DNA from: Limisphaerales bacterium
Lineage (GTDB): Bacteria > Verrucomicrobiota > Verrucomicrobiia > Limisphaerales > AAA164-E04
DNA: 43,358 nucleotides
Assembly: GCA_024761205.1 (NCBI GenBank)
Contig: JAMASS010000037.1
Span: 1-43,358 of the forward strand
Reading direction: 5' to 3'
Positions 17,411 to 28,353 of this stretch are shown here, one piece after another (positions within the stretch are counted from its first letter, which is position 1; every line of letters starts with the position of its first letter). The notes under the pieces are model-generated. The model searched no databases, was not told the origin of the DNA, and worked only from the letters and a program-made list of their open reading frames with translations. Made by a program: the position numbers and the translations under genes.

Positions 17411-19430
17411 TCCCGATGGCGATGGTGTGCCGACTCCTGGGACTCAGGTGACGCATCCCGGAGATGCAAACAGCAAACCAGAGCCCCCGTCTCTCGAAAT
17501 TCCTAGTGCCGAGGACGTCGGACTGAACCGCATCGTGCCAGACAAGATTGTGTTCGAAACGGACCTAGACAATCCGGATAACTGGAAGGCCGTATACATC
17601 CGTTGTGGGTACGCATACGTTTTTGATTGAAGCCAATACTTTTGCCGAACCCATCGATGATAGATTCCAACGATACGTGCTGACTCTTCAACCCGCTAGC
17701 GGAGGCGAGGCTAAGGAAGTCGATGGGTTTTACGGCAATGATGGCACGCCTTACTCGGGGCAGATCAATGCCTCTCGACAGAATGGAAATCCGGGGCGTG
17801 TTGCCGGTGATCGGCGTCCGGGCGCAGCCGGTTATGTCATGGGAGGGGAAGCGTCGACTCATGTTTTTGCTGCGTTTCAGTCCGATGACTGATGGAACCT
17901 AGAACTCGATCACTTGGCGGACGGATGCTATGGCACCGTTCAGATGTTTAATCTTGATCCGACCACGATTGAACCCACCCCGACCCCTTGCTGACCATTG
18001 ACGCTGGCAATGGATGCCTGACATCAGGAGCGCCGGGGAGCAATCAGATTGGGGCGATGTGGCGATTCTGGACAACGGCAACATAGTGGTCATCGTCAAT
18101 GACCGGTCGGGGCTGCGCGAGGCTTCCAATTCGACGGCGGCAGTGATCCTCGCTCCGGATGGTTCCGTAGTCAGAGAAAGCTGGGGGATTGATCCACGGG
18201 ATATTGGTCGAACGTTTCTTCTTACAAAGGCGGTTTTGCGTTCGTGTGCATGACACTCTTTATTTCCACGACAATGATGGTCAGTTGTTGGGCCAATTCC
18301 TGCAGGCCGATTTGCCAGAAACGCTGAAGTTTGACACCACTCGAGGTGACCGCACCCCGCATTGCTTCTCACAGCAATAGCTCACTAGTCTTCCTCGCTG
18401 ACGCAGCGGATGTCTTCGATGCGACGACCCTACAGATGGTTTCCCATCGAACATCGAACGGCCAGTGAGCTGTCCACTGAAAACGGAGGTACCGATGACT
18501 CCAATCTTTTTACCGACTACGAGCGGGTCAACTTGCGGTGGATGCCTTGAATCGCGTGGTCGTCGGATTTGAAGAAAAACTTCCCGATGCGGATAATTTC
18601 CAAACGCTTGTCCGGGTGCTTGCCTTTGATCAAGCCTCCAATGAATGGAGTCCCTAACGCCGAGTTTCTATGCGTTTCAGAATCATGATGATTTCCTAAC
18701 CCGCACCCTTCGATCCTCGGTGAGTATGACCACAAAGGAGATACTGGCAGCTGCTAATGCTGAGGGTGAGATCAACAGTAAGAATGATCCGGCACAGGGA
18801 ACAGACGTGCCCATTCAAACGACCTTCTACACAGTCTTTTCACATCCGGATCCGCAAGACGATCCAACAACGCCGTTCATGTCTGCAGCGGATCCGATCG
18901 TGATCGAAATTACATCGACTGTCGATGGCGTACTCACGCTAACTTGGTCCGGCGGGCACGAACCCTTCATGTTGCAGCGAAAGACCACAATGGACGATCT
19001 GACTTGCCACTTCTTCGGAGTGAAGCATCTCCACGCCCATCAGCGGTCCGGTCGGACTCTTTCGTGTGGTTGATCTCGAGGTCAGTGGCAGCATGGCATT
19101 TACCGCTTCCTTTGAGATTCCGGCTTCCGGTGGAAGCCATCGCAACGGGCTTCGGCACCTTCAACCTTGACCGGGAGGTCCTTTCATTCGCGATCAGCTA
19201 CGTGAACCTGAGTGGTGCTGCGGAACGGCCTGAACCGGTCACGGACGATGGCGGAGGTAAGGCGCGCACTCTTTTTGCAAGATTCCCGCCTGGCGATCAA
19301 CATCCGCTACGAAGTTCTCAATGGCCGGCTGTTGCTGCCCATCTCCACGCTCCTGGGGAAAAATCGAAAGCCGATCATGAGGGCTACCGCATTCTCTACC
19401 ACCACCTTGGCGGTTACTTGACACACGAGC
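17395..19430 (+). pseudogene. Large secreted protein pseudogene with C-terminal CHRD-like domain
   Basis: Plus-strand segments in changing frames read as one long exoprotein: GDPDGDGVPTPGTQVTH, RFQRYVLTLQPASGGEAKEV, GEASTHVFAAFQSDD, then a propeller-like part (AILDNGNIVVIVNDRSGLRE, VHDTLYFHDNDGQLLGQFL, VNLAVDALNRVVVGFEEKLP). Near the end come a verrucomicrobial-style passage DGVLTLTWSGGHEPFMLQRK and a CHRD-like stretch FGTFNLDREVLSFAISYVNL. At least eight stops or frameshifts interrupt it. The family of the body is not recognised. The 3' end is replaced by the AT-rich EcoRI-type cassette from about 19430. Confidence 0.55.
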
Positions 19431-19510
19431 GGAAACTGCAAATTTTTCGTGAAACCGGATCGATAGCAAGCAATTTGTTCTGGGAGCATTTTAACCGTAC
19501 ACTCTGTCAT

Positions 19511-21323
<1,813 letters not shown>

Positions 21324-21410
21324 TCAACGTCAGTCGGCTTCTTGTTTTCATAATTCTGCCGCTTGGAGGTAGGCGTTTGCTAGGAATACCATGTGATCAA
21401 TCAATGAGGT

Positions 21411-21623
21411 TCACATCTGAACACCGATTTTGGACGAATGCATGATCTTACCAGTCTTAATGGTAAATGATTTATAGCGATTTTTGTACCAATAAGTGAA
21501 CTTTTTGAATTTGTATTCGCCGATGTTCTCTATACCACCACAATGCAAGCATATAGGCGATTCGCTCCATGTCGTAGATTCCAGCCACTCAACCGCCTTG
21601 TCCTCTGTCGAAAACATATCCAA
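21411..21623 (-). mobile_element. IS1595-family transposase N-terminal fragment
   Basis: 70 residues. FSTEDKAVEWLESTTWSESP followed by ICLHCGG and KKFTYWYKNRYKSFTIKTGK matches the N-terminal zinc-ribbon region of IS1595-type transposases (W...CPHCG...Y.C..C...F..TGT), with one CxxC pair changed to YKNR. The frame stops right after IMHSSKIGVQM, where the family normally continues into the catalytic domain, and no DDE-type domain follows downstream. It lies directly upstream of the M.RsrI-like gene. Confidence 0.7.
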
Positions 21624-22111
21624 AAATAGCGACTATGCCGAATATATTTGCGATATTTGCTGATGATTTCATTGATTTCTCTATTTTGTAGACTTTTATA
21701 CTGAAAAATTTGAAAATGTCAACCTTTGTTTTTCAGATTTTGTATATATCCCATAAAAAAGCACTACGAACAGGATTAAGTTGAAATAAAGAGATGTTTT
21801 CAATGGATTAAGAGCCTGACGGACTTTTTTCATTGTAAACAGCCTGGCTTTCTTGAGGACGGGCTGAGTCTTTGGCATCCTGTGGGGCTCATGGGTGCTC
21901 GATTTCAAAAACTCGACCGCAACACGCCGATGTTGCTGCCTCCGGACCTCGGGATTGAGTCTCAGAGGATGACTTGGTTCATTTCGTCATTGAGTCCGTC
22001 GAACGTCTGCTCTTGAAGTGTTTCACGTCAATAGCATTCAAGAACTCCTTTTGGTTGGAGATGCAAAGGCGTCGAACGTTTTATAAACAGTCGTCTTCAG
22101 CAGAGTCCGGT
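21624..22111. other. AT-rich to normal-GC transition, no gene seen
   Basis: About 490 bases. Base composition changes from AT-rich (up to about 21800) to the window average, so the right edge of the imported EcoRI-type cassette is probably here. Short open frames on both strands show no family motif. Confidence 0.4.
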
Positions 22112-23015
22112 TCAGCGAACGCATTGCTGGCCGATCGCCTGGAGCTGATCACGAATGCGGTCGGCTTGAGTGGTTGAGAGAGGCCGAATTGGGCGCCGGA
22201 AGTGGGAGCTAGGAAATTTGCCGAGGAGCCAGCGGACCACCTTCATTCTTTGGTGCGCGCCGCACCCGGGTTCACCTAAATTGTGGATGATTCGGGCTAG
22301 AGGAGCGACCATCCTTTGGGCATCCCTGGCGGTGGGCAAGTCTCCGTCGAGAGCGGTGTGTATGAGTCTGACCATTAACTCGGGAACAAAGCCGGTAAAT
22401 CCGATCAGTGTGCCATTCGCCGATTCTTTCAATCGCTCGCAGTCATACAGCCAGCGTGCCATATCCCGTGCGCCTATCTTGATGGAGACCGCTTGCGGGG
22501 TTTGAACCAGGGCCAACATTTCCCCAACGCATATCCAGCCTTCGTTCAAGCGGGATACTGATGGACGATGATCGGATATCGGCGCCCCTGGGTGACATCT
22601 TCGAAGAAGTCCTTGCACCGTGACTGATTGACGGCCGGAGTGTAGCCAATGGTGCGGAGGTATGAGCAGAATGGCGTCTGCTCTTCTGCCTCCTTGGCAG
22701 GCTGCGCGCGACCGATCTCTTCCAGGCTTGTCTTCGTCGAAACGCCTGAAATCACCTTGACCGTTGGATTGGTTTCCTGGATTGTGGCTTTGATGATTCG
22801 GGTGACCGTGACTCACTCCGCAGGCGGAGCGGCATGATCTCGCCGATGTGTCCGTTGCAGGTAAGGTCTCGTACGCCCGGAACAGCGGCCAATTCCGACA
22901 TATATTGAGTGAGTCTCTCTTGATTGATGGATTTGTCTTCGTGAAACGGACAGAGAATTGCTGAAAAGATGCCGCACCAGGGGCCCGTTTTCCAGGCTGA
23001 TTTACTGGCTGTCAT
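22112..23015 (-). pseudogene. Dihydrodipicolinate synthase/DapA-superfamily pseudogene
   Basis: From ATG 23015 the minus strand reads GIFSAILCPFHEDKSINQER, LTQYMSELAAVPGVRDLTCN and GHIGEIMPLRLR, the N-terminal region of a DHDPS-type TIM-barrel aldolase (usually GxTGE at this point). A frame change leads to TRIIKATIQETNPTVKVISG and RRYPIIVHQYPA, and another to PQAVSIKIGARDMARWLYD, where the active-site Lys region occurs, then SANGTLIGFTGFVPELMVRL. At least two frameshifts separate the blocks. The domain order is complete, so decay looks fairly recent. The substrate is not known. Confidence 0.7.
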
Positions 23016-23171
23016 GACCTCGATGCTAGAGATGTTCAGTGGGAGAAGAAAGGACAGAACGGGAGCGACAGGGCTCCAAGATATTGCCAGCTTCTTGCTC
23101 GTTCGGTGAACAAATTGAGATCGCCGGAGTGTGCTGCTGGTGAAGTGTGACCGCGCCGCCGCAGAGCGAGT

Positions 23172-24446
23172 ATGTCCAAACTGCCTGTAGAGTTGATGTT
23201 TGCCCTTCGGTATCTGAAGCCGAAGCGGACATTTGTTTCGGTCATCACGATGATTTCTATCATAGGAGTGATGCTTGGGGTTGCCGTGCTCATCATCGTG
23301 ATCAGTGTGATGAGCGGCTTTGATCTCCAACTGCGGGAGAAGCTTTTTGGCTTTAACGCTCATCTTCGCGTCGAAGAAAAAGGCACAACGATGGCGGCTT
23401 ATCGGGATATTGTTCCAGCAATCGTCTCTGAGCCGGGAGTTCAAGGGGTTGCGCCGTATATTACCGGGCCCATTCTCATTGAGACGCAGACGGTGAGTCG
23501 GCAGATTGCCGCACCTGTTTTAAGGGGGATCGACCCTGACCATGAAGAGGATGTCAGCCTCCTGCCGGAGAGTATCATTGATGGCGAATTCGATGTTGAG
23601 GGTCAGGGGATCGTAGTTGGCTATCATCTCGCTCGGGCGCTGGGGCTTCGGGTTGGGGATCCGATCGCGATCTATTCGCACAGTGGTCTTCAGAAAGTGC
23701 ACCAGATGTTCAACGACGAGGGCGAACGGCAGCGCCTTCCTTTGCCGGATGACTATGTGGTTCGGGGAATTTTTGATGTCGGTTACTACGAATACGATGC
23801 GAACGTCATCGTGTGCTCGGTATTTGATGCTCAGGAGTTGTTCCTCAACGGTAGCGATGCCGTGCACGGGTTGTTCGTCATGCTTGATGATCCCTATGCC
23901 GGGCCAGAGGTACAGGCGGTTCTTCAAAACAAGCTGGGGCTTCGCTTCGATGTGTTTAGTTGGATCGATGATAATTCAAGCCTGCTGAACGCTTTGGTGG
24001 TGGAGAAGAATATGATTCGATTCTTACTCTTCTTCATCGTGTTGGTGGCTGCCTTTGGAATAACGAATTCTCAAATCACGTTCGTGGTGCAGAAGACAAA
24101 AGAGATCGGCATGTTAAAGGCTTTGGGGGCAACGAGCGGGCAGGTTCTCCTGATCTTCCTCGGACAAAGTTTTATCGTGGGCGTGATTGGTGTGGCTGCC
24201 GGTTTTGGCTTGGGACTCTTGGCGCTGCAGTATCGCAATGAGTTTCTCCTCTGGATGAATCAGCTGACGGGGTTTAATATGTTTCCACCGGAGATCTACG
24301 GGTTTAGCCTGCTGCCGGCAGTTGTGAAGTCCTCTGACTTATGGGTGATTTGTGGCGGGTCCTTAGTCATTTGCGCCGTGGCCGGAATTCTTCCGGCGAT
24401 CAATGCCAGTCGCCTGCGTCCCGTTGAATCCTTGCGCCATGAGTGA
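23172..24446 (+). CDS. lolC: Lipoprotein-releasing ABC transporter permease, LolC/LolE family
   Basis: 424 residues with the LolC/E layout: a first TM helix (VISVMSG after ITMISIIGVMLGVAVLIIV), a large periplasmic domain of roughly residues 50-270, and three C-terminal TM helices. Conserved segments are RYLKPKRTFVSVIT, TKEIGMLKALGATSGQVLLI (the cytoplasmic coupling helix) and the C-terminal AINASRLRPVESLRHE. With LolD, these proteins extract outer-membrane lipoproteins from the inner membrane and pass them to LolA. LolC and LolE are hard to separate; only one permease gene is seen, so it may act as a homodimer (LolF-like). It overlaps the ATPase gene by 8 bases. Confidence 0.9.
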   Translation: MSKLPVELMFALRYLKPKRTFVSVITMISIIGVMLGVAVLIIVISVMSGFDLQLREKLFGFNAHLRVEEKGTTMAAYRDIVPAIVSEPGVQGVAPYITGPILIETQTVSRQIAAPVLRGIDPDHEEDVSLLPESIIDGEFDVEGQGIVVGYHLARALGLRVGDPIAIYSHSGLQKVHQMFNDEGERQRLPLPDDYVVRGIFDVGYYEYDANVIVCSVFDAQELFLNGSDAVHGLFVMLDDPYAGPEVQAVLQNKLGLRFDVFSWIDDNSSLLNALVVEKNMIRFLLFFIVLVAAFGITNSQITFVVQKTKEIGMLKALGATSGQVLLIFLGQSFIVGVIGVAAGFGLGLLALQYRNEFLLWMNQLTGFNMFPPEIYGFSLLPAVVKSSDLWVICGGSLVICAVAGILPAINASRLRPVESLRHE

Positions 24447-25143
24447 ATCGGAAGCTGACAAGGCTGAGTCGTTGCTAGTCGCCCAGAATGTCTTGAAGAG
24501 CTACCGAATCGGCAAGAAGACTATAGAAGTATTACATGGGGTTGATCTGGAAATTGCCGTCTGCGATTTTCTGGCGATTCGCGGAGTCTCAGGTGCGGGC
24601 AAGAGTACGCTGCTCCATGTGTTGGGTGGGCTGGACGCCGCTGATTCCGGAGATGTTCGTTTCAAGGGGCAGAGTTTCCGATCGCTCAAGCGGAACGCTT
24701 TATCCCGGTTCCGTAATCAGGAAATCGGGTTTATTTTTCAAGCCTACCATTTGTTCCCTGAGTTCAGTGCGTTGGAGAATGTTTGTTTGCCAGGCAAGAT
24801 TTCGCGGCGGCATCATGGTGAACTTGTGCAGAAGGCCACGGAGCTTCTCGAGCGGGTTGGTTTGAAGGAGCGCCTGGATCACCGTCCTTACGAATTGTCC
24901 GGTGGGGAGCAGCAGCGGGTCGCCCTCGCGCGTTCACTCATCAACGAGCCGTCCCTTTTGCTGGCGGACGAGCCCACGGGCAATCTCGATTCGGTAACGG
25001 GCCAGGGGATCACTGAGTTGTTGGAGCAATTGCGAGACGAACTCCAAGTAGCGATGGTGTTGGCGACACATGATTTGACCATCGGCGATTGTGCAAATCG
25101 CGTCGTCCATCTCGTGGGCGGCAAGATTCAGACTGAGGTGTGA
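24439..25143 (+). CDS. lolD: Lipoprotein-releasing ABC transporter ATP-binding protein LolD
   Basis: 234 residues from ATG 24439, overlapping the permease stop by 8 bases; the frame opens at 24403 but that would lie deep in the permease gene. Walker A is GVSGAGKST, the Q-loop is IFQAYHLFPEF, the signature is LSGGEQQRVALARS, Walker B is LLLADEPTGNLD and the H-loop is LATHDL. The MacB/LolD subfamily is indicated by LFPEFSALENV and TGNLD. It powers lipoprotein release by the adjacent LolC/E permease. Both genes are intact although relics lie on each side. Confidence 0.92.
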   Translation: MSESEADKAESLLVAQNVLKSYRIGKKTIEVLHGVDLEIAVCDFLAIRGVSGAGKSTLLHVLGGLDAADSGDVRFKGQSFRSLKRNALSRFRNQEIGFIFQAYHLFPEFSALENVCLPGKISRRHHGELVQKATELLERVGLKERLDHRPYELSGGEQQRVALARSLINEPSLLLADEPTGNLDSVTGQGITELLEQLRDELQVAMVLATHDLTIGDCANRVVHLVGGKIQTEV

Positions 25144-25173
25144 CCCCTGGAGAACGTGTCCGAGGCCTCCGAT

Positions 25174-25988
25174 TCAGCTGGGCAGAGCTTTATTCATCTC
25201 CGAGCGGCTGATCGTCAGCGACAGCATCAGGGTGGGCGTATTTCCCAGCGTCAGTTTTGAGCTCTCGCAACAGTGCCGCATACATGATTTGTTCGGCGAT
25301 CTCATTGTCCGCCCCTCGATCGTTTTTCCGGAATGTGACTTCAACGCCCATTAACAAGCCGAGGCTCGGAATTGCTTTACGATCGGATGAGACTCTTGGA
25401 TTTGCTTGATTCGTGTCTCAACGAATTGGCTCATCTCGACCACGTTTTGCAGTGCTTGGTGTCGCTCCAGGTAATTGGTTGCGGCCAAGGCTGCGGCGCA
25501 AGCGACCGGGTTCTTCTCGTGAGTGTAGTATCCAAGTGCTCGCTCGCCAGCGACATGGAGTTCACTCTTGGCAATCAGTGCAGCGAAGGGAAAGTTGCCT
25601 CCGCCCAGGCCGTTGCCGATGACAAGCATATCCGGAGCAATGCCATAGTATTCACAAGAGAACACCTTCCCGTTTCGTCCAAGGCAATGAGGAATTTCGT
25701 CGAGGATCAATAGGTCTCTGCGGCGTTCGCACGCGGCTTTGACCAACAATTGGCGGGAGGGATAAAAGGAATGGAGCGAACTGTTTCGGCGATGACGTCC
25801 GCCATATCTCCCTCCTTCTCCAAGACGTAGTCAATATAGTCGGCACACATTAGGTAGGTTGCAGGGCTGGCCACAGTGAAATGGACAACGGGTGGGGCGT
25901 CATGCTCGCATCTCGGCAACAGCGGGACGGCGTTCTGCTGAAAAATCGCTTCTCCACTGAGCGAGATGGTGGTCCAAGGAAGTGTCAT
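25174..25988 (-). pseudogene. Class III PLP-dependent aminotransferase pseudogene
   Basis: Blocks in order across three frames: SGEAIFQQNAVPLLPRCEH, CADYIDYVLEKEGDMADVIA, VRSIPFIPPA, then LLILDEIPHCLGRNGKVFSC and EYYGIAPDMLVIGNGLGGGN, YYTHEKNPVACAAALAATNY, and GLLMGVEVTFRKNDRGADNE near 25340. The class III pattern (LILDEIxxGLGRTG then GKGLGGG) is clear. The PLP lysine of GKGLGGG is Asn here, and at least two frameshifts occur. The N-terminal third is missing. The gene is inactive on two independent grounds. Confidence 0.75.
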
Positions 25989-26431
25989 AGGAACTATCTC
26001 ACATTCAGTGAATTATATGAGAATTACATACAAGCTGGTCCTGAAATTAACTTGGAGCACAGAGGATGATTGGTGGCGTGCGGGAATGTTGGTCGATTGG
26101 ATTGTCGATAATGCTCTTTCGCACTTCATCACGGTGGCGGTAACCCTCAATGAGTGTGTGGCTGTACAGATTTTTGATGAGGCGGCGGCTAAAACCGATG
26201 TTGAAAGAGGCTGTCAAAAACTGCGGTTGGTGTGCGAACCAGACACGCTCAATCCTGAAAATGCCAGGCAACGCCTCCTTCATGAAGTCCGATGCGCGGG
26301 ATTTCGTTAATCCCTTAATCAAACGCTTGCGCAAGGCCGGGTTCGACCCGCCCCCGGAATGCAGCAGGGACGGATGCTCAATCATTCCAGAAGTGGTTCC
26401 GGTTTCTTGGTGAAGTGAGGAATGTCATCTG
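25989..26431. other. Unassigned spacer with featureless open frames
   Basis: About 440 bases between the aminotransferase relic and the IS1595 relic. Overlapping open frames exist on both strands (26047-26385 minus, 25966-26310 plus), but neither shows a motif I recognise. The plus frame's LKLTWSTEDDWWRAGMLVDW is the most protein-like stretch. Confidence 0.3.
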
Positions 26432-27260
26432 ATGAATCCAGCTGAGTACTCTGCGAAGTTCAAGACCGGCGAATCACCTCCGAGGGACGAGGTGGGCGCA
26501 AGGGCCATACTGTCCACACTGCGGGAGTGGGTGGAAAAGCTACCATTACTCCGATGGGTTGCGGCATCGTTGTGCAGACTGCAAGCGTGTGTTTCGTCTC
26601 ATCACGGGCACTATGTTCGGGAACAGTCCTTGCCCCAGCGGTTTCTTGCTACCTACCTGAAGACCGTCACCGCCAAAAGGGAGCTCCTCTACGCAATTGG
26701 CCCAACACATCCGGGGCACGCAACAGACCGCCTAGTTCATGCTCTCTCGGATTCGCAATGCCACGAGAGGATGCTCCCATGCTGGGCGGGGCGGTTGAGA
26801 TTGATTGAGACCTACATCGGCGGCAGAGGACGCAACAAGCACGGGAATAAACGGACTCGCCATAAATCAAGGTCGCAGCACCAAGACCAAGACTCCCGCC
26901 TTTGGCATCGTCGAGCGCGGTGGTGATGCCCGTGCCTCCAAAGTCAAGTCCGTCAACGGCAATGATGCTGCGCAACGTGGCACTCAGCTCAAATGTGAGT
27001 GCTGATGCGGACCGTGCTTATGGTGCGCTCGATGCCCTTTACAGCATCGCCCGTGTCAACCATAATGCAGGTGAATACGAACTCCGTGGAATCCCTCTGG
27101 GCAATGGTCAAGAGAGTCTACATGGGAACACATCACTGGTGGAGCCACAAGCACATGCAGTTATATCTGGATACCATATGTTTCAGACACAATCGTCCAA
27201 AGTTAAAAAGAACTCGACAAAGGAGCTACCGTGGCTAATTTCATCAAGCAAGCAATGGCA
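26432..27260 (+). mobile_element. IS1595-family transposase pseudogene
   Basis: Pieces of one transposase in several frames: ADCKRVFRLITGTMFGNSPL and PQRFLATYLKTVTAKGISST (zinc-ribbon end and linker), TQQTAWFMLSRI, ETYIGGRGRNKHGNKR (the DETYIGGK catalytic region, first Asp lost), PAFGIVERGGDARASKVKSV, ADADRAYGALDALY (second catalytic Asp region), and ARVNHNAGEY then NTNSVESLWAMVKRVYMGTH (final Glu). At least four frameshifts. It lies immediately upstream of the Dam gene fragment at 27296. Confidence 0.75.
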
Positions 27261-27295
27261 CCACACGCCCGCCTGGAATATCGAGAGCTGTTAGC

Positions 27296-27532
27296 ATGAA
27301 TGTATCAGCTATAGACCCGATGGTGGCACTCGACAAGGCTATCCATGACACGCCCATCGCGTATCTGGACCGCGCACGTGCTTACCCATTCGTCAAGTGG
27401 GCAGGAGGGAAACGCTCACTCATAGCGGAGATACACAAGTGCCTGCCGCATACCTTCGGTGATTATTGGGAGCCATTCGTGGGTGGCGGGGCAGTGTTCT
27501 TTGCACTTGATAATTGTATTTATCGCGTTTAG
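27296..27532 (+). pseudogene. dam: DNA adenine methylase (Dam), N-terminal part cut by inversion
   Basis: The first 76 codons (27296-27524) read as the start of a Dam-family enzyme: [20 protein letters not shown] (the conserved FxKWxGGK SAM-binding start) and [17 protein letters not shown] (motif I, FxGGGAVFF). The codons TGT ATT TAT then pass through a 12-bp repeat, and beyond it the frame ends at a TAG after two unrelated codons. The continuation lies on the minus strand at 28336-27699. Inverting the segment between the repeats fuses the halves in frame ([19 protein letters not shown]) to give 288 residues; E. coli Dam has 278. Dam enzymes methylate adenine, classically in GATC. In the orientation shown no methylase is made. 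Confidence 0.9.
27513..27524 (+). repeat. Left 12-bp inversion repeat
   Basis: ATTGTATTTATC, inside dam codons 73-77. The surrounding GATAATTGTATTTATC is itself an imperfect palindrome (GATAA and TTATC arms), as often seen at recombinase sites. The exact inverse copy lies at 28337-28348. Confidence 0.85.
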
Positions 27533-27695
27533 CTCCTGCCTTCAACCCTGCTTCGTAGCCTTTCTCATAGGCGCAGTATGGGCACTTGTGGCGGCCGGCT
27601 CCACTCTGATTATTGGGCAGATTGCGCATCACCTCCTCTAATCTGACTCGGTGTATGTCGTTCATTTGTCCGCTGTGCTTCCTACAATCGTTCAT
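27525..27695 (-). CDS. Small CPYC zinc-finger-like protein gene within the inverted segment
   Basis: From ATG 27695 the minus strand encodes [20 protein letters not shown], then [20 protein letters not shown] and [25 protein letters not shown] pair follows RHK, suggesting half of a zinc-binding site, with an alanine-rich helix after it. In the present orientation the frame runs on through the repeat into dam antisense (to 27420). In the flipped orientation it would end after about 62 residues, with its stop overlapping the nuclease start. It begins 3 bases after the dam stop, so it looks like the middle gene of a tight operon. Its function is unknown; a regulator or accessory subunit of the R-M system is plausible. 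Confidence 0.65.
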
Positions 27696-27698
27696 GGT

Positions 27699-28336
27699 CT
27701 AACCCGAGATCAGCAACTCTGCGACCTTACCTCGGCCATTGCCATTGCAGTTTATATTCCTCGGAGCGTGGACTTCATGCAGATTCCACTTACTATAGAG
27801 TCTGCGGATAAGAGGCGTGTCATTATTAGAAACGATGACATGCACTCCGGCCTGGCGCCATTTCTCACACGTGGCTTGCAGACGCTTTTGATCAGCCTCA
27901 CCGAAGCCGGCGCCGGTGTAGCCAGTGAAAGTGCCATCGTAGGGCGGGTCGCAGTAGACCAGATCGCCTTCAGCAGGGGTTATCTTGTCAAACTGACTCA
28001 TACGGAGTGTCGCCTTATCCAACACGCTGGAGACGGCCATTAGATTCTTCTCATCGCATATTGTCACCTTGTTGTGGCGGCCTATGGGCACGTTGAATTT
28101 ACCGGCCTTGTTCACTCGGTATAAACCATTGAAGCAGGTTTTATTCAGGTAGATGAACCGTGCAGCCAAGGCTGCGGGGTCCTGTTCGGTGTGATGCTTG
28201 TCTCTGACGCGTGAGTAATACTGTCTATTATGCTTGCGTTCGTGGACTTTCAGCAGGCGGATGACTGCTTCAGGCTTTTGGTGGAGCATCTTGTAGGTGA
28301 GCATCAGTTCGAGATTCACGTCTGAGAGATGTGCTT
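27699..28336 (-). pseudogene. dam: DNA adenine methylase (Dam), C-terminal part, inverted
   Basis: The remaining 211 codons of Dam on the minus strand: AHLSDVNLELMLTYKMLHQK, ALAARFIYLNKTCFNGLYRV (a Dam hallmark: FNGLYR), GKFNVPIGRHNK, and the catalytic GDLVYCDPPYDGTFTGYTGA (DPPY, motif IV) ending KVAELLISG. The coding sequence is undamaged. The frame is open upstream of the repeat only by chance, reading antisense through the nuclease start. Motif I is missing here because it lies on the other side of the inversion, so this half alone cannot bind SAM. Confidence 0.9.
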
Positions 28337-28348
28337 GATAAATACAAT
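28337..28348 (-). repeat. Right 12-bp inversion repeat
   Basis: GATAAATACAAT on the plus strand, the exact reverse complement of 27513-27524. It lies just upstream of the nuclease ATG at 28354, so after inversion the last codons of the small CPYC gene would run through it. Confidence 0.85.
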
Positions 28349-28353
28349 AACTG

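Larger units (their letters stand above)
27513..28348. other. Inverted (possibly invertible) segment disrupting a dam R-M operon
   Basis: 812 bases (27525-28336) are bounded by inverted copies of ATTGTATTTATC. Inverting them in silico has three effects. First, dam becomes continuous and in frame. Second, the small CPYC gene now follows dam, with TAG, three bases, then ATG. Third, its stop overlaps the nuclease ATG in TGATG. All three junctions are resolved by one inversion, so it is the ancestral or ON arrangement. No recombinase gene was recognised in the window. Confidence 0.85.

Noticed and set aside
18944-19510. N-terminal 189-residue extension of the EcoRI-like nuclease
   Set aside because: These codons are GC-rich and read the CHRD relic; EcoRI-family length and the AT-rich composition begin at ATG 19511.
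24439-25143. MacB-type macrolide/peptide exporter instead of LolCDE
   Set aside because: The permease has the LolC/E C-terminus and layout and no adaptor (MacA) gene is present, so lipoprotein release is the better fit.
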